From contig SFOB01000004.1 of NCBI GenBank assembly GCA_004554075.1, positions 1-64,000 of the forward strand: a DNA stretch of 64,000 nt. The letters run 5' to 3'. A program made the position numbers and the translations under genes. The notes beneath the pieces are model-generated. The model searched no databases, had not been told where the DNA came from, and worked only from the letters and a program-made list of their open reading frames with translations. This DNA is from Treponema sp. (GTDB lineage: Bacteria; Spirochaetota; Spirochaetia; Treponematales; Treponemataceae). Each line of letters begins with the position of its first letter. Position 1 is the first letter of the stretch. This document shows, piece by piece, positions 57,132 through 64,000 of this stretch.

Positions 57132-57375
57132 AGTTTTTTCTCCTTCAGCGTTTTCTGTTTTTTCGTTAAGGTGACCAGCTCGGATAAAGTCTGGAGTATT
57201 CAGCGTGAACATTACTCCAAAGTGAGCCTTTTTCTCGGATGCAGTTTTGATTGCCTCGAGGCGGTTCCCCGTCCCATTGCAATTGTGCCGCCACCGGCAC
57301 CTGCGGACTTAGCTGCATTGCAAATCAGTTCTCCGCTGTCATGCGGAACGATTCCAATCAAGAGTTTATAACTCA
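57132..57375 (-). pseudogene. PII-like protein, disrupted copy
   Basis: From ATG at 57375 the reading MSYKLLIGIVPHDSGELI ... AGAGGGTIAMGRGTA is a normal PII start. The frame then shifts: the other frame gives NRLEAIKTASEKKAHFGVMFTL, a plausible PII C-terminal half, after a missing segment of roughly 35 residues. A stop at 57212 ends the original frame. The gene overlaps the end of the DUF1538 gene by 10 bases. I judge it inactive, by internal deletion. Confidence 0.7.
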
Positions 57376-58946
57376 TCTGGCACCTCCTGAACGGTTGTGT
57401 CATTATCCGGCTCGACCGGATAATCTATCTGCACTTTTGCAGTTTTCTTCTGTTTCATTTTGAAGATGATTCCCATAATCTGAATGGCAAGCAGAGGCAT
57501 CATTGCAACAAGCGCAATTACACCAAAGGAATCGTTTCCGCCATTACCGCTTGCAGCGGCTCCCAGGGTAAAGGAAAGTACAAAGGTAGAAGTGAGAGGG
57601 CCTGAAGCAACTCCGCCCGAGTCAAAGGCAATGCCAGAGAAAAGAGAAGGGCAGAAAATCATCAGAAGCATGGAGATAATGTAGCCCGGAATCAGAATGT
57701 ATTTAAGATTAAAGCCTGCAACGGCCCGCCACATAGAAAGTCCGATTGCAACTGCAGTTCCCACCGAAAGGAAAATCAAAAGAACTTTGCGTTTGATTGT
57801 ACCGCCGCTTACGCTTTCTACCTGTTCACTTAAAACCCATACAGCAGGTTCTGCACAAACGATAATCGCACCAAGAGCAAGGCCTGTTCCAATCAAAAGA
57901 ATATACCAGGCACCGCCGCGGCTAACGGCTAAGGAACCGAGCTTCTGGCCAAGGGCTGCACCAGCCTGAGAAAAGCCTCCGTTTACTCCAATCAAAAAGA
58001 TTGTAAGACCGAAAAAGGCATATATAAAACCGATTATAATTCTGATTACCTGGCGCTTAGTCATCTTCAAAAGCAGAATCTGGAAGATGATAAAAAGACC
58101 AAAAAGAGGTGCAATGGAAATCAAAGCTTCCCGGAAAACGTGTCCGGCAGCGGTTCCAAAAGGTGAAAAGATTTTTGAGAAGAATCCGCCTGTTATAATG
58201 GCAGCTGAATCTGCGGCTGCAGACGAATTTGCTCCATCAGTAAGAGAGATTGAATCAAAAGCTCCGCCTGCTCTCAGAACAATCGCATAAATCAAAACAG
58301 CCATAACCGGCCCGATGGAACAAACTCCTGTAAGACCAAAACTGTTTTTATCATCATCACGAACAGAAGAAACACCAAGACCAAGAGCCATAATAAAAGG
58401 AACGGTCATAGGACCTGTGGTGGCACCGCCCGAATCAAAAGCAATTCCTGTAAAAGAGTCTGGTGCAAAAAAGGTCACTGCAAAAAGCAGAAGGTAGGCA
58501 ATAAAGAAAGTCCACTTGATGGAAAGATTCAAAACAGTGCGGAGAAGGCCCAGCATAATAAAAAGACCAACTCCGCCGGCAATTACAAAGGTAATGCCAA
58601 GTTTATTTACAAAAGGAAAAATCCCCCGAACCTGATCTCCAAAAACCTGAATGTCCGGTTCTGCGGCAGTAACAATAAAACCGATTATAAAGGCAACAAG
58701 AAGCAGCAGTACGAGAGAGCGCTTTTTTGTGAGCTCCGCACCGCATCGTTCGCCCATAGGCTGAATACCAAGGTCTACACCAAGGAGGAAAATGGTAAGC
58801 CCTATAATAAGTAAAAGCCCGCCAACGACAAAGCGTGCGAGCAGAAACTTATCGAGAGGAACAAATGTAAAACCCAGAAACAGCACGATTGCCATAACCG
58901 GCAATACAGAAACTGCTGTTTCCTTCATTTTAGCAAGAATGTTCAT
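57366..58946 (-). CDS. DUF1538 family membrane protein (two repeats)
   Basis: 526 residues, about 12 helices in two DUF1538 repeats. Each repeat holds the block FxGIAFDSGGxxxGPxTxPF (SFTGIAFDSGGATTGPMT and LFSGIAFDSGGVASGPLT) and an AEPDIQVFGDQV / AEPAVWVLSEQV block. The symmetry suggests a transporter or channel; the substrate is unknown. In other anaerobes DUF1538 is followed by PII genes, as here. It lies 17 bases after luxS and may be read in the same operon. Confidence 0.85.
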   Translation of the reverse strand: MNILAKMKETAVSVLPVMAIVLFLGFTFVPLDKFLLARFVVGGLLLIIGLTIFLLGVDLGIQPMGERCGAELTKKRSLVLLLLVAFIIGFIVTAAEPDIQVFGDQVRGIFPFVNKLGITFVIAGGVGLFIMLGLLRTVLNLSIKWTFFIAYLLLFAVTFFAPDSFTGIAFDSGGATTGPMTVPFIMALGLGVSSVRDDDKNSFGLTGVCSIGPVMAVLIYAIVLRAGGAFDSISLTDGANSSAAADSAAIITGGFFSKIFSPFGTAAGHVFREALISIAPLFGLFIIFQILLLKMTKRQVIRIIIGFIYAFFGLTIFLIGVNGGFSQAGAALGQKLGSLAVSRGGAWYILLIGTGLALGAIIVCAEPAVWVLSEQVESVSGGTIKRKVLLIFLSVGTAVAIGLSMWRAVAGFNLKYILIPGYIISMLLMIFCPSLFSGIAFDSGGVASGPLTSTFVLSFTLGAAASGNGGNDSFGVIALVAMMPLLAIQIMGIIFKMKQKKTAKVQIDYPVEPDNDTTVQEVPDEL

Positions 58947-58963
58947 TCAGGGGTGATTACCTC

Positions 58964-59458
58964 TTATGCATCAGCAAAAGTTTTTCCGTCTTCAAGTGTA
59001 ACATGAAGCTTTGTGTATTCGCAGTGGAAGTCGTTCTTAAGACGGTCCAGGTAGCGCTTGCTTTCCCACTTACACATTGGAAGGTCGTGGAGAAGATAGT
59101 TACCGCAGGCTTCCGGACGGGTTGCTGGAACTTCTTCCTGAGTAAGAATCCATTCAAGACAGCGGATTGTAAGCTGGCGCATATCTTCTACAGAATATTT
59201 TCCAAGCATGATGATATACATACCTGTAAGACAACCCATTGGTCCAACGTATACAACATCATCCTTTACTTCAGAATTGCGGAACCAGGTAGCCATAAGG
59301 TGCTCAAGGCTGTGGATTGCTCCAGGCTGCATTGCAGGTTCTTTATTTGGTTCAGTGATGCGAAGGTCGTAAGTAGTAAAGCCCTTGTCTTCGCGAGAAA
59401 CGTAAATACCAGGTTTAAGGTGTGTGTGGTCAATTGTAAAACTCTGAACAACTTCCAT
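58964..59458 (-). CDS. luxS: S-ribosylhomocysteine lyase
   Basis: 164 residues. Splits S-ribosylhomocysteine to homocysteine and the AI-2 precursor DPD, in the activated methyl cycle. The metal-binding HSLEHLMAT, FTIDHTHLKPG start and GPMGCLTGMYI (Cys involved in catalysis) are present. It lies 2 bases after mtnN, which makes its substrate, so the two act in sequence. The enzyme uses Fe(II), matching the metal theme. Confidence 0.96.
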   Translation of the reverse strand: MEVVQSFTIDHTHLKPGIYVSREDKGFTTYDLRITEPNKEPAMQPGAIHSLEHLMATWFRNSEVKDDVVYVGPMGCLTGMYIIMLGKYSVEDMRQLTIRCLEWILTQEEVPATRPEACGNYLLHDLPMCKWESKRYLDRLKNDFHCEYTKLHVTLEDGKTFADA

Positions 59459-59460
59459 TT

Positions 59461-60156
59461 TTATTCTCCTATTTTATTAATTACTTCAAGTAAGAAGGTA
59501 CTGCTTAATCTTGAAGCAGTCTCTTCTGAATATGTTTCTTTTACAGAATCATCAGCAGTATCAGACATACAGCGGATAATTACAAAAGGTACATTATTTG
59601 CATAACAGGTCTGAGCAATTGCACAGCCTTCCATTTCTACGCACTGAGGGTGGAAAGTAGAAACAATAAAGGATTTCTTTTCATTTCCAGAAATAAACTG
59701 ATCTCCAGAGGCAATGCGACCCTTAGTGATTTTCAGTTTATTAGCAAAGTCTGTTTCTTCAAAAGCTGCAATTGCAGTGTCGATGAGAGTTGAATCTGCA
59801 GAAAATGCTTCAGGCATACCAGGCACCTGGCCAGGCTTGTAGCCAAAGAACTGAACGTCAAAGTCATGATAAACAGCTTCTGTAGAAACTACAAAATCAT
59901 AAATCTTAAGGCCTTCGCCAACAGCACCTGCAATACCGGTATTGATGATTTTAGAAACCTTAAAGTTCAAAATCAAAAGCTGTGTACACAAAGCGGCATT
60001 TACCTTACCAATTCCGCATTTTACAATTACAACATCTTTATTATAAAGCTTTCCTTTATAGAAAGTTAAATTATTAAGATTGATTTTTTCTTTTGCAGAC
60101 ATGTGAGAGAAAAGAGCTTCTACCTCACTGTCCATTGCACCAATAATTCCAATCAT
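59461..60156 (-). CDS. mtnN: 5'-methylthioadenosine/S-adenosylhomocysteine nucleosidase
   Basis: 231 residues. Cleaves adenine from MTA and SAH. Motifs: MIGIIGAMDSEVE start, NTGIAGAVGEGL, ASGDQFIS, the catalytic VEMEGCAIAQ and RCMSDTADD. It overlaps the small membrane-protein gene by 4 bases and is followed directly by luxS, forming the standard SAH detoxification pair. Confidence 0.95.
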   Translation of the reverse strand: MIGIIGAMDSEVEALFSHMSAKEKINLNNLTFYKGKLYNKDVVIVKCGIGKVNAALCTQLLILNFKVSKIINTGIAGAVGEGLKIYDFVVSTEAVYHDFDVQFFGYKPGQVPGMPEAFSADSTLIDTAIAAFEETDFANKLKITKGRIASGDQFISGNEKKSFIVSTFHPQCVEMEGCAIAQTCYANNVPFVIIRCMSDTADDSVKETYSEETASRLSSTFLLEVINKIGE

Positions 60157-60548
60157 TTTTTCAAAGCCTCTTTTTCTGAGTTTCTAAAGCGTTTTGAGTA
60201 GTGTCCAAGAATTTCGTTTGAAAGCTTGTCACTGAGATTAAACTTTTCAATTACAAAGTTTGCGCAGTTTTTATAAATCATAAAGCCAAGGAAAATACCG
60301 CCGATAACGCTTACAATTAAGCAGAACTGATATACTGTTCCGGCTGCAGTTTCCGGCAACTTAAATACTCTGAAAACCATCAAAGTGAAAAATATGATAA
60401 GTAAAAGAATAACTGCTAGTGTTTCTACAATTTCAAAAATGCTGCCAAAAAACAAAAAGAGTCGTGAGTTGCGCTTTTTGGCGCGGAGTTCAAGCTCCTT
60501 CTTCTGGCGTTCAAGTCTCTCTGCCTTTTCTTCGTCTGTCATGTCCAT
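60153..60548 (-). CDS. small membrane protein, unknown function
   Basis: 131 residues. A charged helical N-terminus (DEEKAERLERQKKELELRAKKR), two membrane helices (FEIVETLAVILLLIIFFTLM and CLIVSVIGGIFLGFMIY) and a polar tail. The family is not recognised. It overlaps mtnN by 4 bases and lies one base after lspA, so it is part of the operon. Confidence 0.6.
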   Translation of the reverse strand: MDMTDEEKAERLERQKKELELRAKKRNSRLFLFFGSIFEIVETLAVILLLIIFFTLMVFRVFKLPETAAGTVYQFCLIVSVIGGIFLGFMIYKNCANFVIEKFNLSDKLSNEILGHYSKRFRNSEKEALKK

Positions 60549-60549
60549 T

Positions 60550-61113
60550 TTAGTTCTCCTTCTTATCTTTTTTGGCTTCCTTTGACTCTCTGATTGATAA
60601 TACTACAAAGGAAACAACAAGCAGAATGCCGCAGACTACAACTGCAGAATCCGCTACGTTGAAGGTAGGCCAGCGTTCCATTCTTAAGATTGCCAGCGGT
60701 GCCTTCTGAAAGCCAAACCATTTTACATCAATAAAATCAACTACACCTTCGGCGCGGAAAAAGCGGTCTATAAGATTTCCAAGTCCGCCGCCAACAATTC
60801 CCATAATTGACCAGCGCTGAAGCTTAGTCCAGGTATTATTTCTGAAGTAGATTGCAACAACAATGCCGATTACGATAAGCGGAATCAGGGAGAAGAGGAA
60901 GCGGCGCAAAGTATCAGACCAGGTAGCACCTACGCTAAAGGCAACTCCGGTATTTGCAACATGAATGATTCTGAAAAAATCACCGAAAAATGAGGCTCCG
61001 ATTGTATAAAGCGGAATATTTTTCATTACAAGTATTTTTGTAATCTGATCAAGTATGATTACAAGAATGGCCAGAGAAATAGGCCAGAGTTTTGATTTTA
61101 ATTCTTTATTCAT
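60550..61113 (-). CDS. lspA: lipoprotein signal peptidase (signal peptidase II)
   Basis: About 187 residues, four helices. Removes signal peptides from prolipoproteins. The catalytic Asp motifs are GNLIDRFF and FNVADSAVV; the second conserved region VVDFIDV is present. Starts at MNKELKSK; a TTG start upstream is less likely since it overlaps the previous gene. No clear ribosome site, so coupling to the NIF3 gene is probable. Longer loop than E. coli between the helices. Confidence 0.93.
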   Translation of the reverse strand: MNKELKSKLWPISLAILVIILDQITKILVMKNIPLYTIGASFFGDFFRIIHVANTGVAFSVGATWSDTLRRFLFSLIPLIVIGIVVAIYFRNNTWTKLQRWSIMGIVGGGLGNLIDRFFRAEGVVDFIDVKWFGFQKAPLAILRMERWPTFNVADSAVVVCGILLVVSFVVLSIRESKEAKKDKKEN

Positions 61114-61126
61114 ATATAGAATATAC

Positions 61127-61894
61127 TTATAAATTCGTTGGTAGGTCAATAAATATAGTAGAAAGACCCAGTTCCTTTTCCACTTTTTCCTTAAGCAGTG
61201 AAACTCCCATGGTCTCTGTACCGTAGTGACCGCCGGAAATTACATTAATGCCGCATTCTTCTGCAAGATGATACTGTTCGTGGGCAAACTCGCCTGTGAT
61301 GTAGCAGTCCAGGCCTTCTTCAATCGCCTGGTCTACATCGTCACTGGCGCCGCCGGAAATAATTCCTACAGTGCTGATCTGAGGCTTTCCAAAGGCAAGG
61401 GTGCGGCAGTCTGTTTTTGTAATTTTAGATAGTTTTGCTGCCAGTTCGGCTGGAGTCAGAGGGGCAGGGAGAGAGCCTGCGGCACCAATAGGCATTCCGC
61501 GCCAGTAACCAAAAGGACCAGTCTTTTCAAGACCGAGGGCTGCAGCCAGTCCGAAGTTATTTCCATAAGGATTGTTTGCGTCTAAAGGAATATGGTAGGC
61601 AAGGAGGGCAAGGTCATTCTTTATAAAGCTTGTCGCCCTCTTGTAAAAATTGCCGGTAAGTGTCTGGCAGTGGCCCCAGAAAAGGCCATGATGAACAACA
61701 AGGGCCTGAGCTCCCGCTTGGGCTGCAGCGCGCGCAGTAGCCTCGCAGGCATCAACTGCAAAGGCAACCTTTGTCACAGGTAAGCTGTCCGGCGCGCTGT
61801 TCTGAATCTGAATGCCGTTGAGCGAAGGATCACCCGCAAAATCTTCTTTTTTTAAGAAAGTATTAAACCATGCATCAAGTTCATTTAAGGTCAT
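61127..61894 (-). CDS. NIF3/YqfO-family dinuclear-metal protein (GTP cyclohydrolase I type 2-like)
   Basis: 255 residues. Metal ligands appear in VVHHGLFWG (two His), YHIPLDAN and GGHYGTETMGV, as in NIF3 proteins, which form a hexameric toroid with a binuclear metal centre. The function is unclear; often annotated as GTP cyclohydrolase I type 2 homologue. It overlaps the upstream gene by 14 bases and is followed by lspA after 13 bases. Confidence 0.9.
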   Translation of the reverse strand: MTLNELDAWFNTFLKKEDFAGDPSLNGIQIQNSAPDSLPVTKVAFAVDACEATARAAAQAGAQALVVHHGLFWGHCQTLTGNFYKRATSFIKNDLALLAYHIPLDANNPYGNNFGLAAALGLEKTGPFGYWRGMPIGAAGSLPAPLTPAELAAKLSKITKTDCRTLAFGKPQISTVGIISGGASDDVDQAIEEGLDCYITGEFAHEQYHLAEECGINVISGGHYGTETMGVSLLKEKVEKELGLSTIFIDLPTNL

Positions 61895-62945
61895 TCAGCA
61901 CCTCCATAGTCTTCTCAGCCAGCAGCTTCGGCGTCTTCAGCGTCTTATCTCTCTTCAGCCCCTGAGCCATAGCCAACAGCGGGTCTGTCTGTTCAATACA
62001 GCCATAGCCTGCACTTTTATATTCTTCTATATTAGAAAGCTTAAGAACTCCTGCAATCTGCTCCGGATTCTTCTTGGCAAAATCATCCGCCGCAATATCA
62101 GCCATAAAATCAGTTACAAGCAGGATTTTTTTATCTGCACCATAGCGCTCCTGCAGAAGAGGAATCAAAACTTCATATTCCTGAGAAACGTTGTAAGAAT
62201 AATATTCACGCTGGGCCTCAAAGGTCTGGCGGTTAATCATACTCTGAATCACCATAACAAGGCGGCGCAGAATCTTTTTATCTGCAAAGGAGTGAAGCCA
62301 GCGCGCATCATCAGCAAAAAAATCAGCTGAAGTAACCAGAACGCCACTCAAAGCCAGCTGTTCAAGATACGGAATGTAGTTTTCAGTGTCGCCGCGCTTA
62401 TCCGGAGAAAGAAGCACTATGATGTTCTGCAATTCTTTTGTGTTTTTAGATTCGGGATTTTCTTTATTTTCTATACCTTCCGGCCCAAACTCCCAGAAAG
62501 TCATAGTCTTGGAATCAAAAGGCCCTGCCTTCTCAAAACCGCTTCTAAAACTTCCTTTATAATAAGTCTGAGTCTTTGAAATCTTAAGATTACGTTTACT
62601 GCTTTCCACAGGCGCAAAATAAATGGTCGCGGCAAGAGCCACTGCAGAAATCAAAATTGTAAAGACAGCCCAAACCTTCATAAGGGCGCTGTAGTGGTCA
62701 ACGTAGAGCCTTTCCATATAGCGGAAAATCGCATGAAAGTTAGAAAGCAGAACAAAAAGGGCAATCAAAAGGCCCAGAACCGTAAAGGCATCAATTCCCC
62801 AGGCCAGAATCTGAAAAATCGCCACAATAAAGGTGAACGGAGCCAGCACAACCAGCGGATCCCGCCTCACATGATGCACAAAAAACACGCGCAGATTCGT
62901 AATAAAAAGAAGTACAAAAACTAAAAGTTCACCGTAAAATTTCAT
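61881..62945 (-). CDS. membrane protein with C-terminal alpha/beta-like domain, unknown function
   Basis: 354 residues. Four N-terminal hydrophobic segments (residues 5-120), then a soluble domain with strand-like blocks NIIVLLSPDKRGD, GVLVTSADFFADD and KILLVTDFMADIAADDF. It looks like an alpha/beta fold, but I see no catalytic triad. First gene of the minus-strand operon reaching to luxS; it overlaps the NIF3 gene by 14 bases. TATAAT-like sequence lies just upstream on the minus strand. Confidence 0.6.
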   Translation of the reverse strand: MKFYGELLVFVLLFITNLRVFFVHHVRRDPLVVLAPFTFIVAIFQILAWGIDAFTVLGLLIALFVLLSNFHAIFRYMERLYVDHYSALMKVWAVFTILISAVALAATIYFAPVESSKRNLKISKTQTYYKGSFRSGFEKAGPFDSKTMTFWEFGPEGIENKENPESKNTKELQNIIVLLSPDKRGDTENYIPYLEQLALSGVLVTSADFFADDARWLHSFADKKILRRLVMVIQSMINRQTFEAQREYYSYNVSQEYEVLIPLLQERYGADKKILLVTDFMADIAADDFAKKNPEQIAGVLKLSNIEEYKSAGYGCIEQTDPLLAMAQGLKRDKTLKTPKLLAEKTMEVLNDLK

Positions 62946-62984
62946 GCCCTAAATTATAATTGCGGAAGAGATTATTCGCAAGAC

Positions 62985-63013
62985 TTGACTACAATTCTTT
63001 TTCTATTTTAATA
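62985..63013 (+). promoter_or_regulatory. promoter of the SPFH gene
   Basis: TTGACT (62985-62990) and TTAATA (63008-63013) with 17 bases between. Confidence 0.6.
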
Positions 63014-63063
63014 TCACAAAAGAAGCCTTGAGGCTGAATAAAAAAGTTTATGGGAGTTGCCTT

Positions 63064-63984
63064 ATGAACAAAAAACAAATCAAAACTATCGTTGTGAGCC
63101 TTGTTGTTTTTCTCCTGGCTCTTATTCTCTGTCTTAATTCCTGCTCAATCATTTCACCAAACGAGCGCGGTGTAAGAGTAACCTTGGGTCAGGTAGAAGG
63201 AGATGTAATTCAGCCTGGAATGAAGATGCATGCACCTTTTATTACCAGAATCAGAAAATTCCGTCTTGAACCAAAAACTTATGAAGTATCCTTCTCTTGT
63301 GGAAGCGATGGTGCTATTACAAAGGATATGCAGACAGTAGGAAGTACTGTTGCCGTTCGTTATGTTTATGACGAGCACCGTATTATGGATATTGTTACCC
63401 GCTATCTTAATGATTCAGTAATTCAGAGTGCTATGCGCGATAACGTAAAGGCTTCTCTTAAGGAAACAGTAGGTCAGTATTCAATTTACGACCTTGTAGA
63501 AAAGCAGAACGAGGTAACCGGCCGTGTTGCAGAAGCAATGCTTACCCGTATGGCCGATTATCCAATTGATATTTCTCAGACAACAATTACAAACTGGGAC
63601 TGGTCAGATGATTTTGACAAGCAGATTAAAGAAACTGCTAACCGCGCTCAGGAAGTAAAAAAGGCTGAGCAGGATCTTAAGCTTGCTGAGCAGAATGCCC
63701 AGAAGCAGGTAAAGGAAGCAGAGGCTAAAAAAGCCGCAATCGAACAGGAAGCCGAAGCTGCCCTTATCAAGGCGCAGAAAGAAGCAGAAGCCAAAAAGGT
63801 AGAAGCTGATGCCCTTGCTTACTACAATGCTAAGGTTGCTCAGAACTATCAGGTAGAAATCAAGCTCAAGGAACTTGAAATTGAACTCGAACGTGCCAAA
63901 AAATGGGATGGCCGCCAGGTTCCGGTTTACGTTCCAATCACCGCAGCTGGCACAATCGTAGACTTACCTGCTGCTAAGCAGTAA
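63064..63984 (+). CDS. SPFH/band 7 (prohibitin-like) membrane protein
   Basis: About 306 residues from MNKKQIKT, preceded by GGGAG 7 bases away; an earlier ATG at 63028 has no ribosome site. One N-terminal helix (VVSLVVFLLALILCLNSC), an SPFH domain (SPNERGVRVTLGQVEGDVIQPG to about residue 190), then a long Ala/Glu/Lys coiled coil (NAQKQVKEAEAKKAAIEQEA) typical of prohibitins and HflC/K. These organise membrane domains or hold proteases. The LNSCS at the helix end resembles a loose spirochaete lipobox, which would lipidate Cys 29; this is uncertain. Partner genes are beyond the window. Confidence 0.87.
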   Translation: MNKKQIKTIVVSLVVFLLALILCLNSCSIISPNERGVRVTLGQVEGDVIQPGMKMHAPFITRIRKFRLEPKTYEVSFSCGSDGAITKDMQTVGSTVAVRYVYDEHRIMDIVTRYLNDSVIQSAMRDNVKASLKETVGQYSIYDLVEKQNEVTGRVAEAMLTRMADYPIDISQTTITNWDWSDDFDKQIKETANRAQEVKKAEQDLKLAEQNAQKQVKEAEAKKAAIEQEAEAALIKAQKEAEAKKVEADALAYYNAKVAQNYQVEIKLKELEIELERAKKWDGRQVPVYVPITAAGTIVDLPAAKQ

Positions 63985-64000
63985 GACAAGAAATGTTTCC

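Noticed and set aside
57212..57403. 63-residue open frame as an independent gene
   Set aside because: It is the front half of the frameshifted PII copy; the other half continues in another frame.

Overview
The window looks like a piece of chromosome from a host-associated Treponema (Spirochaetota). It is AT-rich, and it carries two integral membrane S components of the Trep_Strep/MptD type, a PyrK-PyrD fusion, Sec-exported beta-barrel proteins ending in a C-terminal Phe, and an LCM-type methyltransferase. This assignment comes from recognising families by eye, not from a database search. No tRNA, rRNA, CRISPR array or transposase was seen. No gene-free stretch exceeds 300 bases.

Layout. 1-8250: a P1B-type ATPase with an HMA-like partner, a truncated methyltransferase, small exported proteins, and a run of membrane and hydrolase genes (two BAAT/thioesterase-like alpha/beta hydrolases and an ATC-hydrolase-like protein). 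8300-12480: DUF454, YgbA-like and a CydDC/IrtAB-like ABC pair. 12500-18200: xylose isomerase, PyrK-PyrD fusion and a chemoreceptor. 18200-33500 (minus strand): TetR with an ABC pair, an eight-gene operon holding two complete ECF transporters plus an exonuclease and a His-tailed EamA transporter, then another ABC pair. 33500-46800: AraC regulator, gpmA, flavodoxin, DUF3793, enolase, mntP with a yybP-ykoY manganese riboswitch, MATE transporter, second AraC regulator, and the feoAB/FeoC-like/HMA cluster divergent from a beta-barrel gene. 46900-51400: a fourth ABC pair and a ZIP transporter. 51400-56800: TetR, RND/MMPL exporter, LolA-like protein and a DUF1302-like barrel. 56800-62950 (minus strand): PII proteins (one broken), DUF1538, luxS, mtnN, a small membrane protein, lspA, a NIF3-family protein and a membrane protein. 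63000-64000: an SPFH/prohibitin-like protein.

The unifying feature is a 16-bp palindrome, GTTA-N8-TAAC, most often GTTAGTNNNNACTAAC. I place 19 copies, nearly all upstream of genes and often overlapping a recognisable -35 or lying just after a -10. They precede feoAB, flavodoxin, gpmA, eno, xylA, the ECF operon, three of the four ABC pairs (one via a leading DUF454 gene), MATE, the chemoreceptor, two barrel genes and the MMPL exporter. The gene content suggests a metal (iron-type) regulon that also takes in glycolysis. The regulator is not identifiable from this window.

A second theme is dispersed short palindromic repeats of at least four kinds. Two of them sit in frame inside ABC ATPase genes and are translated as linker peptides. 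Others supply the C-terminus of a P-type ATPase, the spacing between genes, or sequence around start codons.
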